Shown here: positions 61,562-64,000 of the stretch, in pieces
Layout of the letters: each line of letters opens with the position of its first letter
How positions within the stretch are numbered: the first letter of the stretch is position 1
Origin: Roseobacter cerasinus
GTDB lineage: Bacteria; Pseudomonadota; Alphaproteobacteria; Rhodobacterales; Rhodobacteraceae
Direction of reading: 5' to 3'
Assembly (NCBI RefSeq): GCF_009811755.1
Contig: NZ_BLIV01000008.1
Location: 1 to 64,000 of the forward strand
Length of the DNA stretch: 64,000 nucleotides
Made by a program: the position numbers and the translations under genes
Notes under the pieces: generated by a model
Told to the model about the DNA's origin: nothing
The model's database searches: none
What the model saw: only the letters and a program-made list of their open reading frames with translations

Positions 61562-64000
61562 TCAAGCCACCGTCTCAAGCTGGGGGCGCTGGCGCTCTGC
61601 GGTCAATTGCGCGGCCTGATGCAGTGATGCGGCCTCGGGGATGTACTCGCGGATCGCTTTGTCTTGGGCTGCGGCAGAGACGCAGTTTTCCATCAGGAAG
61701 ACCACGAAGGCGAAGAACTCTGCCGCGAAATCGCGATCCGCCGCCGGGTTGACCGATGTGCCGCTGTAAAAGAACCGCCCGTTCACGGAGCGCAGCCAGA
61801 AATAGAGCATCGCCCCCCCTTTCTGCGAGGCACTCATCCCGTGCAGACTCCTGATCCGAACCGGCCCGACCTGCGGGTCGAAGGGGAATTTTCCGACATT
61901 GCTCATGGTCAGCGGCCCGCCAACCCCGCCGCCGTCGACGCAGTGCAGATTGTACTTGTCGTAAGCCCGTTCGAGGTTGAAAAACCGATCAAAGACCTGG
62001 TGGAAGATCAAAGGCGATTTGGTATCGATCTCCGCTCGGGAAGCCTCCATGAAAGATCGGGCCAGCTCCCAGAAACTCGCCGACGGATCGCCGTTGAAAA
62101 TGACCGGCGAGACGCCGGAAAACAGGCCCACGGACTCCTGCGCCCTGTCTCCACCCGGGATGAACCGGCGCAGGCTGAAATCCATAGGTACATAGTATTT
62201 CTCCTTCGGCCCGAAGGACGATTTGGAGAAATGCAGCATCGCGCATTGGATCGCGGCGGCATAGGCGCCGCCCACGGTCACACCCTGCGCGCGGCACGCA
62301 GCTGTGATCTTGTCAAAATTTGCCGGATCGCCATCGTGGAAGTGGCAGTCGGTTACCATCTGCGCGCCCTTTTTCAGACGCCCTGCAATGGGCAGCGTGC
62401 TCCACTCGGCAAAACGGGTGCGGGCGCGGATAAAGCTCTCGCGGTGGATCAACCCCACGATCTTTTCCAGCAGGTTGACTTTGGGTGCGCTGACCAGTGC
62501 CGCTTCGGTTGGGGGCAGATCAGGGCCAAGATCTTCGCCCGCGCAGTGCCGGGCAAAGTCGTGCAACAGCCGCATCAGCGATACGCCGTCAATCACCGCA
62601 TGCTGCGCGTTCAGAATGACGTGGCCGCTTTCCGGCAACCAGGTCAAACGGAACATGTAACCCTCGGACAGATCAAAAAGGTGATTGACCTCGCGTTCCG
62701 CCACCTCTTCCCAGAAAGGCCGAGCCTCCGCGTCACGACCCTGCGCGGGGCGTTCCTCGCGGACGTGCAGCCGGGTCTGATCGGCGGGCTGGTATTCAAA
62801 GACCGGGCGCTTGTCGCGACCTTCAGGCCAGACGACGCGCGCCCGCAGCCCCGGATGGCGCTGTTGCAGCGCACTGGCGGCGTCAAACACCTGCGCAAAA
62901 TCGAAAATGCCATCGATCTGCGCCACGATGATGTCAGAAATGCGGGTTTGCGCCATGACCAGTTCGAACCCCCGCAACGGGCGTGTGGGTGGCGTGGCTG
63001 TTGTGGTGTCGGTCTGCTGTAGCTTGGTCATGAGTGCCAATCCTCTCTCCCGGCGCCGCAAGGCACGCACGCCGGATATGCTCTGAGTTCCGTCAAATGT
63101 GGTTTGAAGAAGGGACAGCGCCGATGCAGTCTCGCCCTGGCCCGCGAGGGCCTTGGCATAGCCGTGCACAAACCGCGCCTTGGGGTAGCCGTAGGTCTCG
63201 GCGGTCTCATACGCCGTTTCGAAGTACCGTACCGCTGCCAGCGGATCGCCACCGCCCAAAAGCCGGGGCAGTCTGAGCTGCAAAAGCCCCGCGCAGTAAT
63301 TCAGATACGCATGGGTCCCGTCCTGCGCGAGGGCGGCCTCCAGAAGGGTCTTATAATAGCCCAACTCGAACACCGCGCGATAAAGCGGCAAGTCCCCCAC
63401 CCGGAAGCCCACCGCGCGCAGCTCCTGCAAATCGAGGTCAAAGTTAGTTTGCCGCAGAATGTTCTTGGCCGAGGTAATCTGCAGCACACGCGCGGCATCC
63501 TGGCGGGTGATCAGCTCCGCTCCTTGATCCAGCAGGTCTTCGAGGTCGTCATCGGCCCGTCGGGCCACTGCTGAGACTTCGGCAGAGACCTGCTGTGCGA
63601 CCTCCTGGTCCGAGACTGTGCGAAAGGCGGTGCTATGGATCCACCCCCGGACCTCGTCACAGATCCGGCGCGCGACCTCCTGTGGGTCCGCGCCTGCAAA
63701 TCGCTGGCTGCGTGGGTCGATGGGGGCGCCAAAAACGATGCTGCCGGTTTCACCCGCTTTGAACCGCAGGCTTCCCTTGGGCAAAACATTGGCAAAGTTG
63801 CGCACGGTGACCGGCAGGATTGGAACCCCGAGATCAACCGCGAGGTTGAACGCCCCGTACCGGAAGGGGTGCAGCATCGTTCCGTCAGACCGTGTGCCCT
63901 CAGGGTAGATCACCACCGCCTCGCCCCGCTGCAACAGGGCCGTCATACGCGCATAGGTGTCAGCCTTGGCGGCCGGATCAATCGGAACCGCGCCGCCCGC
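61562..64000 (-). CDS. PlsC-like acyltransferase fused to condensation-like domain (partial)
   Basis: The reading frame is open to the right edge, so the N-terminus is outside; 812 residues are visible. The first about 100 form the second half of a PlsC-type acyltransferase (GGAVPID, VVIYPEGTRSDG, PILPVTVRNFANVLPKG); its HX4D motif lies beyond the edge. A helical, TPR-like section follows. From about residue 340 the chain looks like a condensation/wax-ester-synthase domain, with NAQHAVIDGVSLMR where HHxxxDG is usual (first His is Gln). It likely transfers acyl groups to build the pathway's lipid. Confidence 0.75.
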   Translation of the reverse strand, partial: AGGAVPIDPAAKADTYARMTALLQRGEAVVIYPEGTRSDGTMLHPFRYGAFNLAVDLGVPILPVTVRNFANVLPKGSLRFKAGETGSIVFGAPIDPRSQRFAGADPQEVARRICDEVRGWIHSTAFRTVSDQEVAQQVSAEVSAVARRADDDLEDLLDQGAELITRQDAARVLQITSAKNILRQTNFDLDLQELRAVGFRVGDLPLYRAVFELGYYKTLLEAALAQDGTHAYLNYCAGLLQLRLPRLLGGGDPLAAVRYFETAYETAETYGYPKARFVHGYAKALAGQGETASALSLLQTTFDGTQSISGVRALRRRERGLALMTKLQQTDTTTATPPTRPLRGFELVMAQTRISDIIVAQIDGIFDFAQVFDAASALQQRHPGLRARVVWPEGRDKRPVFEYQPADQTRLHVREERPAQGRDAEARPFWEEVAEREVNHLFDLSEGYMFRLTWLPESGHVILNAQHAVIDGVSLMRLLHDFARHCAGEDLGPDLPPTEAALVSAPKVNLLEKIVGLIHRESFIRARTRFAEWSTLPIAGRLKKGAQMVTDCHFHDGDPANFDKITAACRAQGVTVGGAYAAAIQCAMLHFSKSSFGPKEKYYVPMDFSLRRFIPGGDRAQESVGLFSGVSPVIFNGDPSASFWELARSFMEASRAEIDTKSPLIFHQVFDRFFNLERAYDKYNLHCVDGGGVGGPLTMSNVGKFPFDPQVGPVRIRSLHGMSASQKGGAMLYFWLRSVNGRFFYSGTSVNPAADRDFAAEFFAFVVFLMENCVSAAAQDKAIREYIPEAASLHQAAQLTAERQRPQLETVA

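Noticed and set aside
61664-63022. 452-codon plus-strand frame over the acyltransferase-condensation gene
   Set aside because: Antisense shadow with arginine/histidine-rich content and no motifs.
1-64000. CRISPR arrays, rRNA, tRNA genes and riboswitches
   Set aside because: I looked for regularly spaced repeats, conserved rRNA segments and tRNA arms on both strands and saw none; short RNAs could be missed without covariance searches.

Overview
The window looks like chromosome from a marine-type alphaproteobacterium of the Roseobacter/Rhodobacteraceae kind. It is GC-rich and packed with TRAP and ABC importers, GntR regulators and a class I PHA synthase relic. Protein sequences throughout have an alphaproteobacterial look. 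This placement is inferred from gene content; no rRNA or tRNA gene was found to anchor it. Several insertion-sequence relics (IS3, IS66, IS481 and a short inverted-repeat element) and broken genes mark it as an accessory, repeatedly rearranged stretch.

Layout. 0.2-5.1 kb: uronate/aldonate locus, with mannonate dehydratase divergent from a GntR regulator and a complete TRAP transporter. 5.3-5.6 kb: a MITE-like element. 5.6-9.1 kb: an ECF42-type sigma factor with its DGPF/YCII partner and small accessory genes. 9.2-12.2 kb: decay zone with a frameshifted GST, an IS3 fragment, a flavodoxin-like gene and a truncated phaC. 12.7-16.2 kb: a TorT-like periplasmic binding protein next to a chemoreceptor. 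16.4-16.9 kb: IS3 relics. 17.3-23.2 kb: an Lrp-controlled cluster joining a 2OG-Fe dioxygenase, exporter, formyltransferase, ArgG-like ligase, RidA, EctC-like cyclase and ArgB-like kinase. This is the best candidate for an undescribed pathway. 23.4-28.4 kb: a ribose-type sugar ABC importer and a creA pseudogene. 28.5-37.3 kb: a GntR-controlled operon of a second sugar ABC importer, a cystathionine-synthase-like PLP enzyme and an AceE/transketolase-like enzyme, ending in a sugar-epimerase remnant. 37.6-40.3 kb: IS66 and IS481 wreckage.

40.3-45.1 kb is a YhiI/RbbA/YhhJ-type efflux operon. 45.4-49.3 kb carries a persulfide-dioxygenase-like hydrolase, a ferric-reductase-like flavocytochrome with a previously hidden 35-residue partner ORF, an AraC-GyrI regulator and a TrmO-like protein.

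49.3-64.0 kb is a leftward gene train running off the right edge: a PlsC-like acyltransferase fused to a condensation-like domain, acyl-AMP ligase, MMPL/RND transporter, Tat-secreted LolA-like protein, outer-membrane barrel, HAD-kinase-like fusion, alpha-oxoamine synthase, AfsA-type hotdog protein, old-yellow-enzyme reductase and SDR. Together these look like synthesis and envelope export of an acyl-derived lipid or butyrolactone-like small molecule; the product is not known from the sequence.
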